Assembly (NCBI RefSeq): GCF_002086815.1
Contig: NZ_MVID01000023.1
Span: 49,586 to 113,585 of the forward strand
Direction of reading: 5' to 3'
Length of the DNA: 64,000 bases
DNA from: Mycolicibacterium parafortuitum
GTDB lineage: Bacteria > Actinomycetota > Actinomycetes > Mycobacteriales > Mycobacteriaceae
Part shown: piece by piece, positions 25,968 through 34,680 of the stretch
How the letters are laid out: every line of letters starts with the position of its first letter
Numbering within the stretch: position 1 is the first letter of the stretch
The notes under the pieces: generated by a model
The model's database searches: none
The model's input: only the letters and a program-made list of their open reading frames with translations
What the model was told of the DNA's origin: nothing
Program-made: the position numbers and the translations under genes

Positions 25968-27158
25968 ATGAGGGACGACTTCACCGTCACGCAGAAGCGT
26001 GCGCTGGCGGTGCTGACGGTGGTCGCCCTCGCTTTCGCCGCGTACTTCCTGCGCGGCTACCTGCTGCTGATCGCGGTCGCGGCCGTGCTGGCCTACCTGT
26101 TCCGGCCGCTGTACCGACGGCTGCGCGGCCGGTTCAACGTGGGCCTGTCCGCGACCATCACGCTGCTGGCGTTGATCGCGACGGTCGCGCTGCCGCTGTC
26201 CGGTGTGGTGTTCCTGGCCTTCCTGCAGATCAGCCAGATGGTCACCGGCATCGGCCACTGGGTCGAGGAGACCGACTTCACCGCGCTGGCGCATCGGCTG
26301 CTGAACTCGGCCAACGAACTGCTGGCCCGGGTCCCGTTCGTGGACTTCACCCTCACGCCCGAGTCGGTGCGCGACGCGATGACGACGGTCGGCCAGAAGG
26401 GCGGGGAACTCGCGCTGAACTTCGCGCGGGAATCGGCGGGCAGCATCGTCTCGACGGTGACCGGCCTGATCATCTTTCTCTACGTGTTCCTGGCGCTGCT
26501 GACCAACGGGCCCAAGGTCGTCGAGCTGTTCCGCGACCTGAACCCCCTCGGCGAGGAGGTCGCCGACATCTACCTCGCCAAGGTCGGCGCGATGGTCAAG
26601 GCCACCGTCCAGGGGCAGTTCATCATCGCGGTGTGCCAGGGTGTGGCCGGGGCGGCCTCGCTCTACATCGCCGGCCTGCACGACGGCTTCTTCATGTTCG
26701 TGATTTTCCTGACCGTGCTGTCGTTCATCCCGCTGGGCGGCGGGATCGTGACGATTCCGGCGGGCATCGTCATGGTGGTGTTCGGCAACCCGGTGGGCGG
26801 CATCTTCGTGGTGCTGTTCCATCTCCTCGTGGTGACCAACATCGACAACGTGCTGCGGCCGTTCCTGGTCCCCCGCAGCGCGCATCTGCAGCCGGCGCTG
26901 ATGCTGCTCGCGGTCTTCGCCGGGCTGCAGATGTTCGGGTTCTGGGGCATCGTGCTGGGACCGGTGCTGATGATCGTGATCGTGACGACGATCAGCGTCT
27001 ACCGGGTGGTGTATCGGGACGCGCCGATGGAGTCGATCACCGGTACCGGCGGGGAACCCGAGGACGACGCGGCGGCGCGGAAGGTCCCGTGGTGGCGCCG
27101 GATTCTGCCGGGACGCCCGAAGCAGTCCTCCGAAGCCGCTAAACCAGCCGCTCGGTGA
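25968..27158 (+). CDS. AI-2E family permease (Rv1101c type)
   Basis: The 396-residue integral membrane protein shows the AI-2E_transport/PerM pattern: two N-terminal helices (LAVLTVVALAFAAYFLRGYL, LLIAVAAVLAYLFRPL), a long periplasmic helical region with amphipathic segments, and five to six C-terminal helices with FIPLGGGIVTIPAGI and GFWGIVLGPVLMI. Members export or move small molecules, lipids or protons; substrate assignments vary. Its C-terminal tail is cytosolic and charged. The 3' end overlaps the convergent hydrolase gene by 20 bases. Corresponds to Rv1101c. Confidence 0.88.
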   Translation: MRDDFTVTQKRALAVLTVVALAFAAYFLRGYLLLIAVAAVLAYLFRPLYRRLRGRFNVGLSATITLLALIATVALPLSGVVFLAFLQISQMVTGIGHWVEETDFTALAHRLLNSANELLARVPFVDFTLTPESVRDAMTTVGQKGGELALNFARESAGSIVSTVTGLIIFLYVFLALLTNGPKVVELFRDLNPLGEEVADIYLAKVGAMVKATVQGQFIIAVCQGVAGAASLYIAGLHDGFFMFVIFLTVLSFIPLGGGIVTIPAGIVMVVFGNPVGGIFVVLFHLLVVTNIDNVLRPFLVPRSAHLQPALMLLAVFAGLQMFGFWGIVLGPVLMIVIVTTISVYRVVYRDAPMESITGTGGEPEDDAAARKVPWWRRILPGRPKQSSEAAKPAAR

Positions 27159-27966
27159 GGAACTCGACGACCCGCTTGCGCGCCTCGTAGGCCGGGTGCC
27201 CCGCGAACTCGCGGACCTCCAGCGTCAGCACCGAGTGCGCGCTGCGCCCGAACCCGTGCTCGTTGCCTTTCTTCGAGTCGATCTCGATGACCTCGAACGC
27301 GTCGCCGAGACGCTTCTTCAGCGTCGCGAACCTCGCGCGCGGGGCCAGCGGGTCCTCGCTGAACCGCAACCCCAGCGCACACAGCCCCTCTTCGGCCGCG
27401 CGCCGTTCGACGATCTGCAGCTCGGCCTCCGAGAGCCCGGGGTCGGCGCGATGCCTGGCGGTGATCCCGAGCGGTAGCGACGGCTGGCTCAGGACCGGGG
27501 CGAGCACGCTGTCGTCGACGGCCGCGGCCAGCGCGAATCCGCCACTCCAGCATTCGCCGATCACGCCGACACCCTTGCCGGGTGTGCGTTCGTTGAGGTC
27601 GCGGGCCAGCGCACGCAGATAGTGCGCGACCGGCCGGTCGGCGTTGGTCGCGAACGCGGCGAATTCCTTTGCCACACAACCACGAATCATCACCGGCACG
27701 GCGCCCGGACGCACCGACGGTGCCCCCGGGGTGCCGTACAGCGACGGCGCCGCGACGGTGAAACCGTTGTCCACCAGGTGGTTACCGAGCGCGAGCACAC
27801 CGGGGTGCAGACCGGGCATCTCCGGGATCAGCACCACGCCGGGCCCGGCGCCCTTGCGGTAGACGTCGTAGGTGTATCCGGCCGCGGTGAACGGCTCCGC
27901 GGACCATCCGGTCAGGTCCGCTTCCGGAGCCGCACCGGCGGGGACATCCGATTTGCGCCTGCTCAT
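27139..27966 (-). CDS. Dienelactone hydrolase family protein
   Basis: The 275-residue alpha/beta hydrolase starts at ATG 27966. It has an N-terminal lid-proximal strand, GVVLIPEMPGLHPGV with the catalytic-region Glu seen in DLH enzymes, and the nucleophile elbow GECWSGG with Cys139 in place of Ser, the hallmark of dienelactone hydrolase. A C-terminal HGFGRSAH supplies the His. DLH opens dienelactones in chloroaromatic breakdown but relatives act on other esters. Overlaps the permease 3' end. Downstream of, and probably in one unit with, the DUF4245 gene (14-base gap). Confidence 0.85.
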   Translation of the reverse strand: MSRRKSDVPAGAAPEADLTGWSAEPFTAAGYTYDVYRKGAGPGVVLIPEMPGLHPGVLALGNHLVDNGFTVAAPSLYGTPGAPSVRPGAVPVMIRGCVAKEFAAFATNADRPVAHYLRALARDLNERTPGKGVGVIGECWSGGFALAAAVDDSVLAPVLSQPSLPLGITARHRADPGLSEAELQIVERRAAEEGLCALGLRFSEDPLAPRARFATLKKRLGDAFEVIEIDSKKGNEHGFGRSAHSVLTLEVREFAGHPAYEARKRVVEFLTERLV

Positions 27967-27980
27967 GGCGTCTCCTGGCG

Positions 27981-28673
27981 TCAGGTCACCGTCAACGGCG
28001 GCTGCGATTGCGTCGCCGCAGCCAGCGTACGGTACTCGTCGGTACCCCCGGCCCCGCTCACGGCAAGTTGCGCGGGCCCGGTCGGGCCGGGCACCTCGGC
28101 CGTCCACACCGGCTCGTTGAGCTTGCCGTCGCGCTCGCCGCCTTCGTAGACCACCCATCGCACGCCGTCGACGTCCTGCACTCCGGTGGGCACCAACTCC
28201 GGGCTGAACGACGCGACCAGCTTGTCCTCGTCGGCGTTGGACTGGGTGAGGCTCATGTACATGCCGCTGGGCGTCAGGTATCCGACGACAGAGCCGACAG
28301 CGCGCGCCGGTTGCCCGGTCACCGGATCCCGGCGGCCGGCTTCGATGCCTTTGCGGCTGCCGGAATTGGCCTGCCATCCCTCGGGCAGCTGCGGAACCCG
28401 GATCGGGATCTTCAGGGCGTCCGCATCCGCCTGCAGCCCGGCCGGTGCGTCGTACTGCGGGGCCGGACCGACACCGGGCCCTTGCGGGGCGAACGAGCAC
28501 ATACCCAGCAGCCCGGCGAGCACGACGCAGGCGACGACCAGCGGACCGACCGACCAGAACATGTCCCGGCCGTCCTGCAGAAGGCGGGCTTTGGCGGGTT
28601 TCGCGACCGGGACGGTGTAGGTCGTGTCCTTATCGCCGGCACCCGGCTGGCCCGGCTCGGGCGGCATCGTCAT
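27981..28673 (-). CDS. DUF4245 membrane-anchored protein (Rv1100 type)
   Basis: The 230-residue protein has a cytoplasmic N-terminus of about 45 residues, one transmembrane helix (about 48-67, VGPLVVACVVLAGLLGMC) and an extracytoplasmic DUF4245 domain with IPIRVPQLPEGWQANSG, GSVVGYLTPSGMYMSLTQS and VDGVRWVVYEGG. ATG 28673 (MTMPPEPGQPG) was chosen as the first Met after the divergent glpX promoter region. Function unknown; corresponds to Rv1100 and is conserved beside glpX. Confidence 0.85.
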   Translation of the reverse strand: MTMPPEPGQPGAGDKDTTYTVPVAKPAKARLLQDGRDMFWSVGPLVVACVVLAGLLGMCSFAPQGPGVGPAPQYDAPAGLQADADALKIPIRVPQLPEGWQANSGSRKGIEAGRRDPVTGQPARAVGSVVGYLTPSGMYMSLTQSNADEDKLVASFSPELVPTGVQDVDGVRWVVYEGGERDGKLNEPVWTAEVPGPTGPAQLAVSGAGGTDEYRTLAAATQSQPPLTVT

Positions 28674-28728
28674 GCCCGCCAGTATCCCAGCTCCCGATTG
28701 TGATCCCGCTAATGGGAGAATCACGCGC

Positions 28729-29787
28729 ATGACGACTCCTGATGCTCTTCGCGCAAGCGGCTCATCGTCACGCCGCGAAGCACCCGACCGCAACCTTGCC
28801 CTCGAGCTCGTCCGCGTGACGGAAGCCGGCGCGATGGCCGCAGGCCGCTGGGTCGGGCGCGGCGACAAGGAGGGCGGCGACGGCGCGGCCGTCGACGCGA
28901 TGCGCCAGCTGGTCAACTCGGTGTCGATGCGCGGTGTCGTGGTCATCGGTGAGGGCGAGAAGGACAACGCCCCGATGCTCTACAACGGCGAGGAGGTCGG
29001 CAACGGCGACGGCCCCGATTGCGACTTCGCCGTCGACCCCGTCGACGGCACCACTCTGATGAGCAAGGGCATGCCCAACGCGATCTCGGTGCTGGCCGTC
29101 GCCGAGCGCGGCGCGATGTTCGACCCGTCGGCCGTCTTCTACATGAACAAGATCGCCGGCGGTCCCGATGTCGCCGACTTCATCGACATCACCTCGCCGA
29201 TCGCGGCCAACATCCAGCGCATCGCGAAGGTCCGCAAGGCCTCGGTGTCCGATGTGACGGTGTGCATCCTGGACCGGCCGCGCCACTCCAAGCTGATGGA
29301 CGAGGTGCGCTCGGCGGGCGCCCGGATCCGGCTGATCTCCGACGGCGACGTCGCCGGCGCCATCTCGGCCTGCCGGCCCGAGTCCGGCACCGACCTGCTC
29401 GTCGGCATCGGCGGCACCCCCGAGGGCATCATCGCCGCGGCCGCCATCCGCTGCATGGGCGGTGAGATCCAGGCGACCCTGGCGCCCACCGACGACGACG
29501 AGCGTCAGCGCGCCATCGACCGCGGGTACGACCTGGAGCGCGTGCTGACCACCAAGGACCTCGTCGCCGGTGAGAACGTCTTCTTCTGCGCCACCGGTGT
29601 CACCGACGGTGACCTGCTCAAGGGTGTGCGCTACTTCGGCGGTGGCTGCACCACGCAGTCCATCGTGATGCGGTCCAAGTCCGGCACCGTCCGGATGATC
29701 GAGGGCTACCACCGGCTGACCAAGCTCAACGAGTACTCCGCGGTCAACTTCACCGGCGACAACACCGCCGCCTATCCCCTGCCGTAA
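28729..29787 (+). CDS. glpX: Class II fructose-1,6-bisphosphatase
   Basis: The 352-residue protein matches GlpX: AGRWVGRGDKEGGDGAAVDA, VIGEGEKDNAPML metal site, and DFAVDPVDGTTLMSKG with the conserved DxVDGTT metal-binding loop. GGTPEGIIAAAAIRCMGG and FFCATGVTDGDLLKGV complete the substrate and ligand sites. It hydrolyses fructose-1,6-bisphosphate in gluconeogenesis and is essential for growth on fatty acids or sterols in mycobacteria. ATG 28729 lies 55 bases from the divergent DUF4245 start. Fumarase follows 32 bases later. Corresponds to Rv1099c. Confidence 0.96.
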   Translation: MTTPDALRASGSSSRREAPDRNLALELVRVTEAGAMAAGRWVGRGDKEGGDGAAVDAMRQLVNSVSMRGVVVIGEGEKDNAPMLYNGEEVGNGDGPDCDFAVDPVDGTTLMSKGMPNAISVLAVAERGAMFDPSAVFYMNKIAGGPDVADFIDITSPIAANIQRIAKVRKASVSDVTVCILDRPRHSKLMDEVRSAGARIRLISDGDVAGAISACRPESGTDLLVGIGGTPEGIIAAAAIRCMGGEIQATLAPTDDDERQRAIDRGYDLERVLTTKDLVAGENVFFCATGVTDGDLLKGVRYFGGGCTTQSIVMRSKSGTVRMIEGYHRLTKLNEYSAVNFTGDNTAAYPLP

Positions 29788-29819
29788 CCCGATTCCCAAC
29801 GAGACGAACAGGAAGCCAG

Positions 29820-31226
29820 ATGGCCGACAAAGATGTCGAATACCGCATCGAGCACGACACCATGGGTGAAGTGCGGGTCCCCAAGGACGCGTTGTGGCGT
29901 GCCCAGACCCAGCGCGCGGTGGAGAACTTCCCGATCTCCTTCCGGCCGTTGGAGCGCACCCAGATCCGCGCGCTCGGCCTGCTCAAGGGCGCGTGCGCAC
30001 AGGTGAACAAGGACCTCGGCCTGCTGGCTCCGGAGAAGGCCGACGCGATCATCGCCGCCGCGGCCGAGATCGCCGACGGTAAGCACGACGACCAGTTCCC
30101 GATCGACGTCTTCCAGACCGGCTCGGGCACCAGCTCGAACATGAACGCCAACGAGGTCATCGCCTCGATCGCGGCAGCCAACGGCGTCACGGTGCATCCG
30201 AACGACGACGTGAACATGTCGCAGAGCTCCAACGACACGTTCCCGACCGCGACCCACATCGCGGCGACCGAAGCCGCGGTGCGCCACCTGATCCCGGCGC
30301 TGGAGGTGCTGCACGAGTCGTTGGCCACCAAGGCGCGCCAGTGGCGGACCACGGTGAAGTCCGGCCGCACCCACCTGATGGACGCGGTACCGGTGACCCT
30401 CGGCCAGGAGTTCGGCGGCTACGCCCGCCAGATCGAGGCCGGCATCGAAAGGGTCAAGGCCACCCTGCCCCGCCTCGGTGAGCTCGCCATCGGCGGCACC
30501 GCGGTCGGTACCGGCCTCAACGCCCCCGACGGCTTCGGACCCAAGGTGGTCGAGGTGCTCGTCGACCAGACCGGCATCGCCGAATTGCGGCCCGCGCTGG
30601 ACAATTTCGAGGCCCAAGCCGCCCGCGACGGCCTGGTCGAGGCGTCCGGTGCGTTGAAGACGATCGCGACGTCGCTGACCAAGATCGCCAATGACATCCG
30701 CTGGATGGGCTCGGGCCCGCTGACCGGCCTGGGCGAACTGCAGCTGCCCGACCTGCAGCCGGGCAGCTCGATCATGCCGGGCAAGGTCAACCCCGTCATC
30801 CCCGAGGCCGTCACGCAGGTCGCCGCGCAGGTGATCGGCAACGACGCGGCCGTCACCGTGGGCGGGCTGTCCGGGGCGTTCGAGCTCAACGTGTACATCC
30901 CGATGATGGCGCGCAACGTGCTGGAGTCGTTCACGCTGCTGGCCAACGTGTCGAAGCTGTTCGCCGCCAAGTGCATTGACGGTCTGGTAGCCAACGAGGA
31001 CCGGCTGCGCGAGCTCGCGGAGTCCTCACCGTCGATCGTGACGCCGCTGAACTCGGCGATCGGCTACGAGGAGGCCGCCAAGGTCGCCAAGCAGGCACTG
31101 GCCGAGAAGAAGACGATCCGGCAGACGGTCATCGACCGCGGCCTGATCGGCGACAAGCTGTCCGAGGAAGAGCTCGACAAGCGGCTCGACGTGCTGGCGA
31201 TGGCGAAGGTCAAGCCGGGCGACTGA
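29820..31226 (+). CDS. fumC: Fumarate hydratase class II
   Basis: The 468-residue protein is a class II fumarase: TGSGTSSNMNANEVIA, SQSSNDTFPTA, GRTHLMDAVPVTLGQE with the active-site His, and the superfamily signature GSSIMPGKVNP near residue 316. It catalyses reversible fumarate-malate hydration in the TCA cycle and is a heat-stable, iron-free tetramer. AGGAAG precedes ATG 29820. The C-terminal domain is complete. Gene order glpX-fum is the Rv1099c-Rv1098c order. Followed by about 140 bases without a recognisable gene. Confidence 0.96.
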   Translation: MADKDVEYRIEHDTMGEVRVPKDALWRAQTQRAVENFPISFRPLERTQIRALGLLKGACAQVNKDLGLLAPEKADAIIAAAAEIADGKHDDQFPIDVFQTGSGTSSNMNANEVIASIAAANGVTVHPNDDVNMSQSSNDTFPTATHIAATEAAVRHLIPALEVLHESLATKARQWRTTVKSGRTHLMDAVPVTLGQEFGGYARQIEAGIERVKATLPRLGELAIGGTAVGTGLNAPDGFGPKVVEVLVDQTGIAELRPALDNFEAQAARDGLVEASGALKTIATSLTKIANDIRWMGSGPLTGLGELQLPDLQPGSSIMPGKVNPVIPEAVTQVAAQVIGNDAAVTVGGLSGAFELNVYIPMMARNVLESFTLLANVSKLFAAKCIDGLVANEDRLRELAESSPSIVTPLNSAIGYEEAAKVAKQALAEKKTIRQTVIDRGLIGDKLSEEELDKRLDVLAMAKVKPGD

Positions 31227-31365
31227 CGAGCGCTTGCGCGAGGAAGCGACAAGCACGAGCGCGAACTTCGTCCCCGGGAGATCTGCCAAACGCCTGACGA
31301 ATCGTCAAGACAGGCACAAGATTAGAGAAAGCCTCTAATTCCCAGGTACGAAAACAGGAGTCGCG

Positions 31366-31578
31366 GTGACCGCCACCCTCGAACCCTCGTCGTCTGCCGC
31401 CCTGGTCACGACGGCCACCAGCCAGCCCGCCCTGAAGACCGGTTTCGTCATGCTCGGACTGGCGTCTCTGGTGGATCTGTCGAAAGCCAAGCGCGGGTGG
31501 GGTGCCGACCGCATGCTGGCGGTGTCCGGCGCGGCGGCCGCCGGCTGGTTCCTCGTCGAGGGCCGTCGGCACCGCTAG
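31366..31578 (+). CDS. Small membrane protein (70 residues)
   Basis: A GTG-started frame encodes a Ser/Thr/Ala-rich N-terminus and two weakly hydrophobic segments (ALKTGFVMLGLASLVDL and LAVSGAAAAGWFLVEG) separated by the basic KAKRGWGADR, ending in an Arg-rich tail. A possible hairpin of two membrane helices. It is convergent with the deacetylase gene, 4 bases away. Function unknown. Confidence 0.55.
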   Translation: MTATLEPSSSAALVTTATSQPALKTGFVMLGLASLVDLSKAKRGWGADRMLAVSGAAAAGWFLVEGRRHR

Positions 31579-31582
31579 CCGG

Positions 31583-32272
31583 TCACGCCCGCTCGCGACT
31601 GCCGTAGAGGACGCCCGGCGGCAGCGGGCCGAGCATCTGGGACACGGTGACCAGGTGGTAGCCGTCGGCGCGCAGCCGCGGTATCAGCTCGGCCATCAGG
31701 TCGACGGTCTCGTGCACGGTGTCGTGCAGCAGCACCACCGCGTTCGGCCGGATCTGCGCGAGCAGTGCGGCGCGGGTCGCGGCGGCGTCGTTCGCCCAGT
31801 CGCGCGGGTTGACGTCCCAGTTGACGACGGCCATCCCCTGCCTGCCGGCTTCGGCGAGCACCTCGTCGTCGACGGCACCGAAGCCGGCACGGGCCAGCGC
31901 CGGCCGCTGCCCCGTCACGGCCGCGATCACGTCCGCCGCCCGGCGGAACTGGTCGGCGACGGCATGCGGCGGCAGGGTCGTCATGTCGGGGTGCGACCAG
32001 GTGTGGTTGCCGACTTCCATCCCCGCGTCGGCGATCCGCCGGGTCGCCCCCGGATCGGCGGCCGCCTTCTCCCCGATCAGGAAGAACGTCGCCTGCGCGT
32101 CGTGAGCACGCAGGATGTCCAGCAGCCGGTCGGTGTCGGGACCGGGCCCGTCGTCGAAGGTCAGCGCCACGCACTTCATCCGCGCGCAGTCGACCGGGTC
32201 GGCGTGCGCGGGCGCCGCGGCGACCCATGCCGTCATCAGCAGGGCCGCCGCGAACGCGCACCACGTCCTCAT
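31583..32272 (-). CDS. Secreted polysaccharide deacetylase (NodB domain, CE4)
   Basis: The 229-residue protein has a signal peptide (LLMTAWVAAAPAHA, cleavage near residue 24) and a NodB fold: TFDDGP at 38-43 with catalytic and metal Asp residues, HTWSHPD with two metal His, RAGFG (an RxxxG variant of motif 3), WDVNPRDW and LLHD. CE4 enzymes remove N- or O-acetyl groups from peptidoglycan or other glycans in the cell wall. Corresponds to Rv1096. It lies 1 base after the phoH2 stop in the same direction, so they are likely co-transcribed. Confidence 0.9.
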   Translation of the reverse strand: MRTWCAFAAALLMTAWVAAAPAHADPVDCARMKCVALTFDDGPGPDTDRLLDILRAHDAQATFFLIGEKAAADPGATRRIADAGMEVGNHTWSHPDMTTLPPHAVADQFRRAADVIAAVTGQRPALARAGFGAVDDEVLAEAGRQGMAVVNWDVNPRDWANDAAATRAALLAQIRPNAVVLLHDTVHETVDLMAELIPRLRADGYHLVTVSQMLGPLPPGVLYGSRERA

Positions 32273-32273
32273 G

Positions 32274-33587
32274 TCAGGGCAGCGCGTTGGGGCTGATCTC
32301 CTCCAGCATCTCGGTGACCAGCGCGGCGATCGGCGACCGCTCGCTGCGCAGCAGCGTGATGTGGGCGAACAGCGGGTGCCCCTTGAGCTTCTCGATCACC
32401 GCCGCGACGCCGTCGTGGCGGCCGACCCGCAGGTTGTCCCGCTGGGCCACATCGTGGGTCAGCACCACCCGGGAGCCGGCACCGAGCCGGGACAGCACGG
32501 TGAGCAGCACGTTGCGTTCCAGCGACTGCGCCTCGTCGACGATCACGAACGAATCGTGCAGCGACCGGCCCCGGATATGGGTCAGCGGAAGCACTTCCAG
32601 CATGCCGCGGGAGAGCACCTCCTCCAGCACGGCCGGGCTGGCGAGGCCTTCGAGGGTGTCGAAGACGGCCTGCGCCCACGGCCCCATCTTCTCGCTCTCG
32701 CTACCCGGCAGGTAGCCGAGGTCCTGGCCGCCGACGGCGTAGAGCGGACGGAACACCACGACCTTGCGCTGGGTGCGCCGCTCCAGCACCGCCTCCAGAC
32801 CCGCGCACAACGCCAGCGCGGACTTGCCGGTGCCCGCCTTGCCGCCGAGCGACACGATGCCGACCGACTCGTCGAGCAGCAGATCGAGTGCGACGCGTTG
32901 TTCGGCGGACCTTCCCCGGAGGCCGAACACTTCGCGGTCACCACGGACCAACTGCACCTTCTTGTCGGGATTCACCCGGCCGAGAGCGTGAGAGGTGCTG
33001 CCCAACAACCGAACTCCGGTGTGGCACGGAAGGTCGCGGGCGCTCTCGAGGTCGATCTCCCCGTCGGCGAACAACTGGTCGATGTCCTCGCCCGCGACCT
33101 CGAGCTCGGCCATGCCGGTCCACCCCGAGGTCACCACGTCCTGGGCGCGGTACTCGTCGGCGAGCAGGCCGACCGCACCGGCCTTGACCCGCAGCGGGAT
33201 GTCCTTGCTGACCAACGTCACGTTCTTACCCTCGGCGGCCAGGTTGGCGGCGACGGTCAGGATGCGCGCATCGTTGCTGTCGTTGCGGAAGCCCGCGGGC
33301 AGCACCGTCGGGTCGCTGTGGTTCAACTCGACATGCAACGTACCGCCTTGTGTCCCAACGGGAATCGGCTCGTCGAGGCGTCCGTGCTCGAGGCGCAGAT
33401 CGTCGAACAGGCGCAACGACTGCCGCGCGAACCACCCGAGTTCGTGGTGGTGGCGCTTGGCCTCCAGTTCGCTGATGACGACCAGCGGGACGACCACCTC
33501 GTGTTCGGCGAAACGGGTGATGGCCCAGGGGTCGGACAGCAATACCGAAGTATCGAGCACGTAGGTCCGGGTGATCGAATCAGTCAC
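32274..33587 (-). CDS. phoH2: PhoH2, PIN-domain RNase/RNA helicase
   Basis: A 437-residue fusion of an N-terminal PIN RNase domain (VLDTSVLL with Asp12, SELEAK, NDSNDARIL with the acidic cluster) and a C-terminal PhoH ATPase/helicase domain. The latter holds a Walker A GGKAGTGKSAL near 250, VIVDEAQSL as Walker B and TLLRSERS arginine finger region. GTG 33587 was chosen: CGAGGAGCG lies 7 bases upstream, and MTDSITRTYVLD is the known start. Mycobacterial PhoH2 is described as a sequence-specific RNA helicase/RNase paired with a small upstream antitoxin-like gene, which is seen here at 33580-33720. Confidence 0.92.
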   Translation of the reverse strand: MTDSITRTYVLDTSVLLSDPWAITRFAEHEVVVPLVVISELEAKRHHHELGWFARQSLRLFDDLRLEHGRLDEPIPVGTQGGTLHVELNHSDPTVLPAGFRNDSNDARILTVAANLAAEGKNVTLVSKDIPLRVKAGAVGLLADEYRAQDVVTSGWTGMAELEVAGEDIDQLFADGEIDLESARDLPCHTGVRLLGSTSHALGRVNPDKKVQLVRGDREVFGLRGRSAEQRVALDLLLDESVGIVSLGGKAGTGKSALALCAGLEAVLERRTQRKVVVFRPLYAVGGQDLGYLPGSESEKMGPWAQAVFDTLEGLASPAVLEEVLSRGMLEVLPLTHIRGRSLHDSFVIVDEAQSLERNVLLTVLSRLGAGSRVVLTHDVAQRDNLRVGRHDGVAAVIEKLKGHPLFAHITLLRSERSPIAALVTEMLEEISPNALP

Positions 33588-33720
33588 GTAGCGCTCCTCG
33601 AGGCTGCGCGTGTTCATGCGACCCCACACGAACTACTCGGTGGACACACGCGGTCTCAGGACCGGGGCCGGCCCTCCGTGAATCTGGACCGCCCGGATAG
33701 CAGAGCATGTCGCTAGCCAT
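33580..33720 (-). CDS. phoAT: Probable phoAT small gene overlapping phoH2
   Basis: A 46-residue frame from ATG 33720 (MASDMLCYPGG) ends in TGA at 33580-33582, overlapping the phoH2 GTG start by 8 bases. This is the position and coupling described for PhoAT, the antitoxin-like partner of PhoH2. The peptide is Arg- and His-containing with no membrane helix. There is no clear Shine-Dalgarno, so leaderless translation is possible. Identity is inferred from position and size, not from a homology search. Confidence 0.55.
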   Translation of the reverse strand: MASDMLCYPGGPDSRRAGPGPETACVHRVVRVGSHEHAQPRGALRD

Positions 33721-33789
33721 CGGAATCGACGCTACTCCCGCCCCGGCAATGCGGGCTTGCAGGCGCGCCGAGCGTGTGAGTCGAGCGCG

Positions 33790-34617
33790 TTAAGAGCTGA
33801 TGAACTGCTGGAGCTTGGGCTCCTCGGCCAGTCCCCACGCGGTGATGCGATCGGCGATCACCGAATTCAGCGCGGCACGGTCGAAGATGCCTCCGTCGGC
33901 CACCGCGGCGACCTTGTCCTGGTACGCGTCGATGTCACCGCCGACGACATCCAGACCCGCGGCGCGCGCCGCGATCGCGTCGATCGTCTCGTCGCGGTTG
34001 TAGTCCAGGCAGTGGGCGACCAGGTTGGCGAAGAACACCTCGTGGCGCTCCTCGTCCTTGGCGATGCGCCCGATCAGACCTTTCAGGGTCGGCTCGGTGA
34101 CCTGTGCCTCCAGGTTGCGGCAGAACACCGCGTGCGCACGCTCCCAGAACGCCATGAACGCCAGCGTCTCGATCTGGCTGTAGGTGTCGGCGCGGTAGCC
34201 CTTCATCACGTGCTCGACCCGGACGTCCTCGTTGGCGGCGGGGTCGATCTCGCGGGTCACGACGAGGTAGTTGCGCAGCGCGATCGCGTGCAGATGCTCC
34301 TCGGCGGTCCAGCGGCCCATCCAGCGGCCCCACTTGTCCTCGAGGATGAAGTGCTCGACGAGCTCGCGGTGGTACCCGGCCAGATTGTCCTTGGTGATCA
34401 ACAGGATCTCGAGGGCGTCGGTGACGTGCTTGGGCAGCGTCACATCCGACGGCTCCCAGTCCCGCCCGCCGAGGAAGGCGAAGTTCTCGCCCTGGTCGAA
34501 CGGGACGTAGTCGTGGGCGAACCAGATCTCTTCGGAGTCGAGATGACGCCGAAGCTCCTGCAGCACCACGGGCTCGAGTTCGAGGGTCAGCGCATTAGCG
34601 ACAGGTTTCTGTGCCAT
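33790..34617 (-). CDS. desA2: Acyl-ACP desaturase DesA2
   Basis: The 275-residue protein matches DesA2 end to end, starting MAQKPVANALTLELEPVV at ATG 34617. It has the ferritin-like diiron helices: TAEEHLHAIALRNYL (ExxH) and AKDEERHEVFFANL (second ExxH), with REIDPAANEDVR between. It belongs to the fatty acyl-ACP desaturase family tied to mycolate precursor unsaturation; DesA2 is shorter than plant desaturases and its own activity is debated. Corresponds to Rv1094. It has its own spacing from phoH2 (69 bases) and from the SHMT gene (63 bases). Confidence 0.93.
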   Translation of the reverse strand: MAQKPVANALTLELEPVVLQELRRHLDSEEIWFAHDYVPFDQGENFAFLGGRDWEPSDVTLPKHVTDALEILLITKDNLAGYHRELVEHFILEDKWGRWMGRWTAEEHLHAIALRNYLVVTREIDPAANEDVRVEHVMKGYRADTYSQIETLAFMAFWERAHAVFCRNLEAQVTEPTLKGLIGRIAKDEERHEVFFANLVAHCLDYNRDETIDAIAARAAGLDVVGGDIDAYQDKVAAVADGGIFDRAALNSVIADRITAWGLAEEPKLQQFISS

Positions 34618-34680
34618 GCGGTTACAGTAACCCAATTCTGTGGGGATCGTAAAATTACCGGCCCCGACACTCCGGGGCTG

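Noticed and set aside
31227..31365. GAGCGCTTGCGCGAGG sequence after fum as a terminator
   Set aside because: The arms pair poorly and no U-tract follows; it could be a common mycobacterial intergenic motif but evidence is too weak to list.
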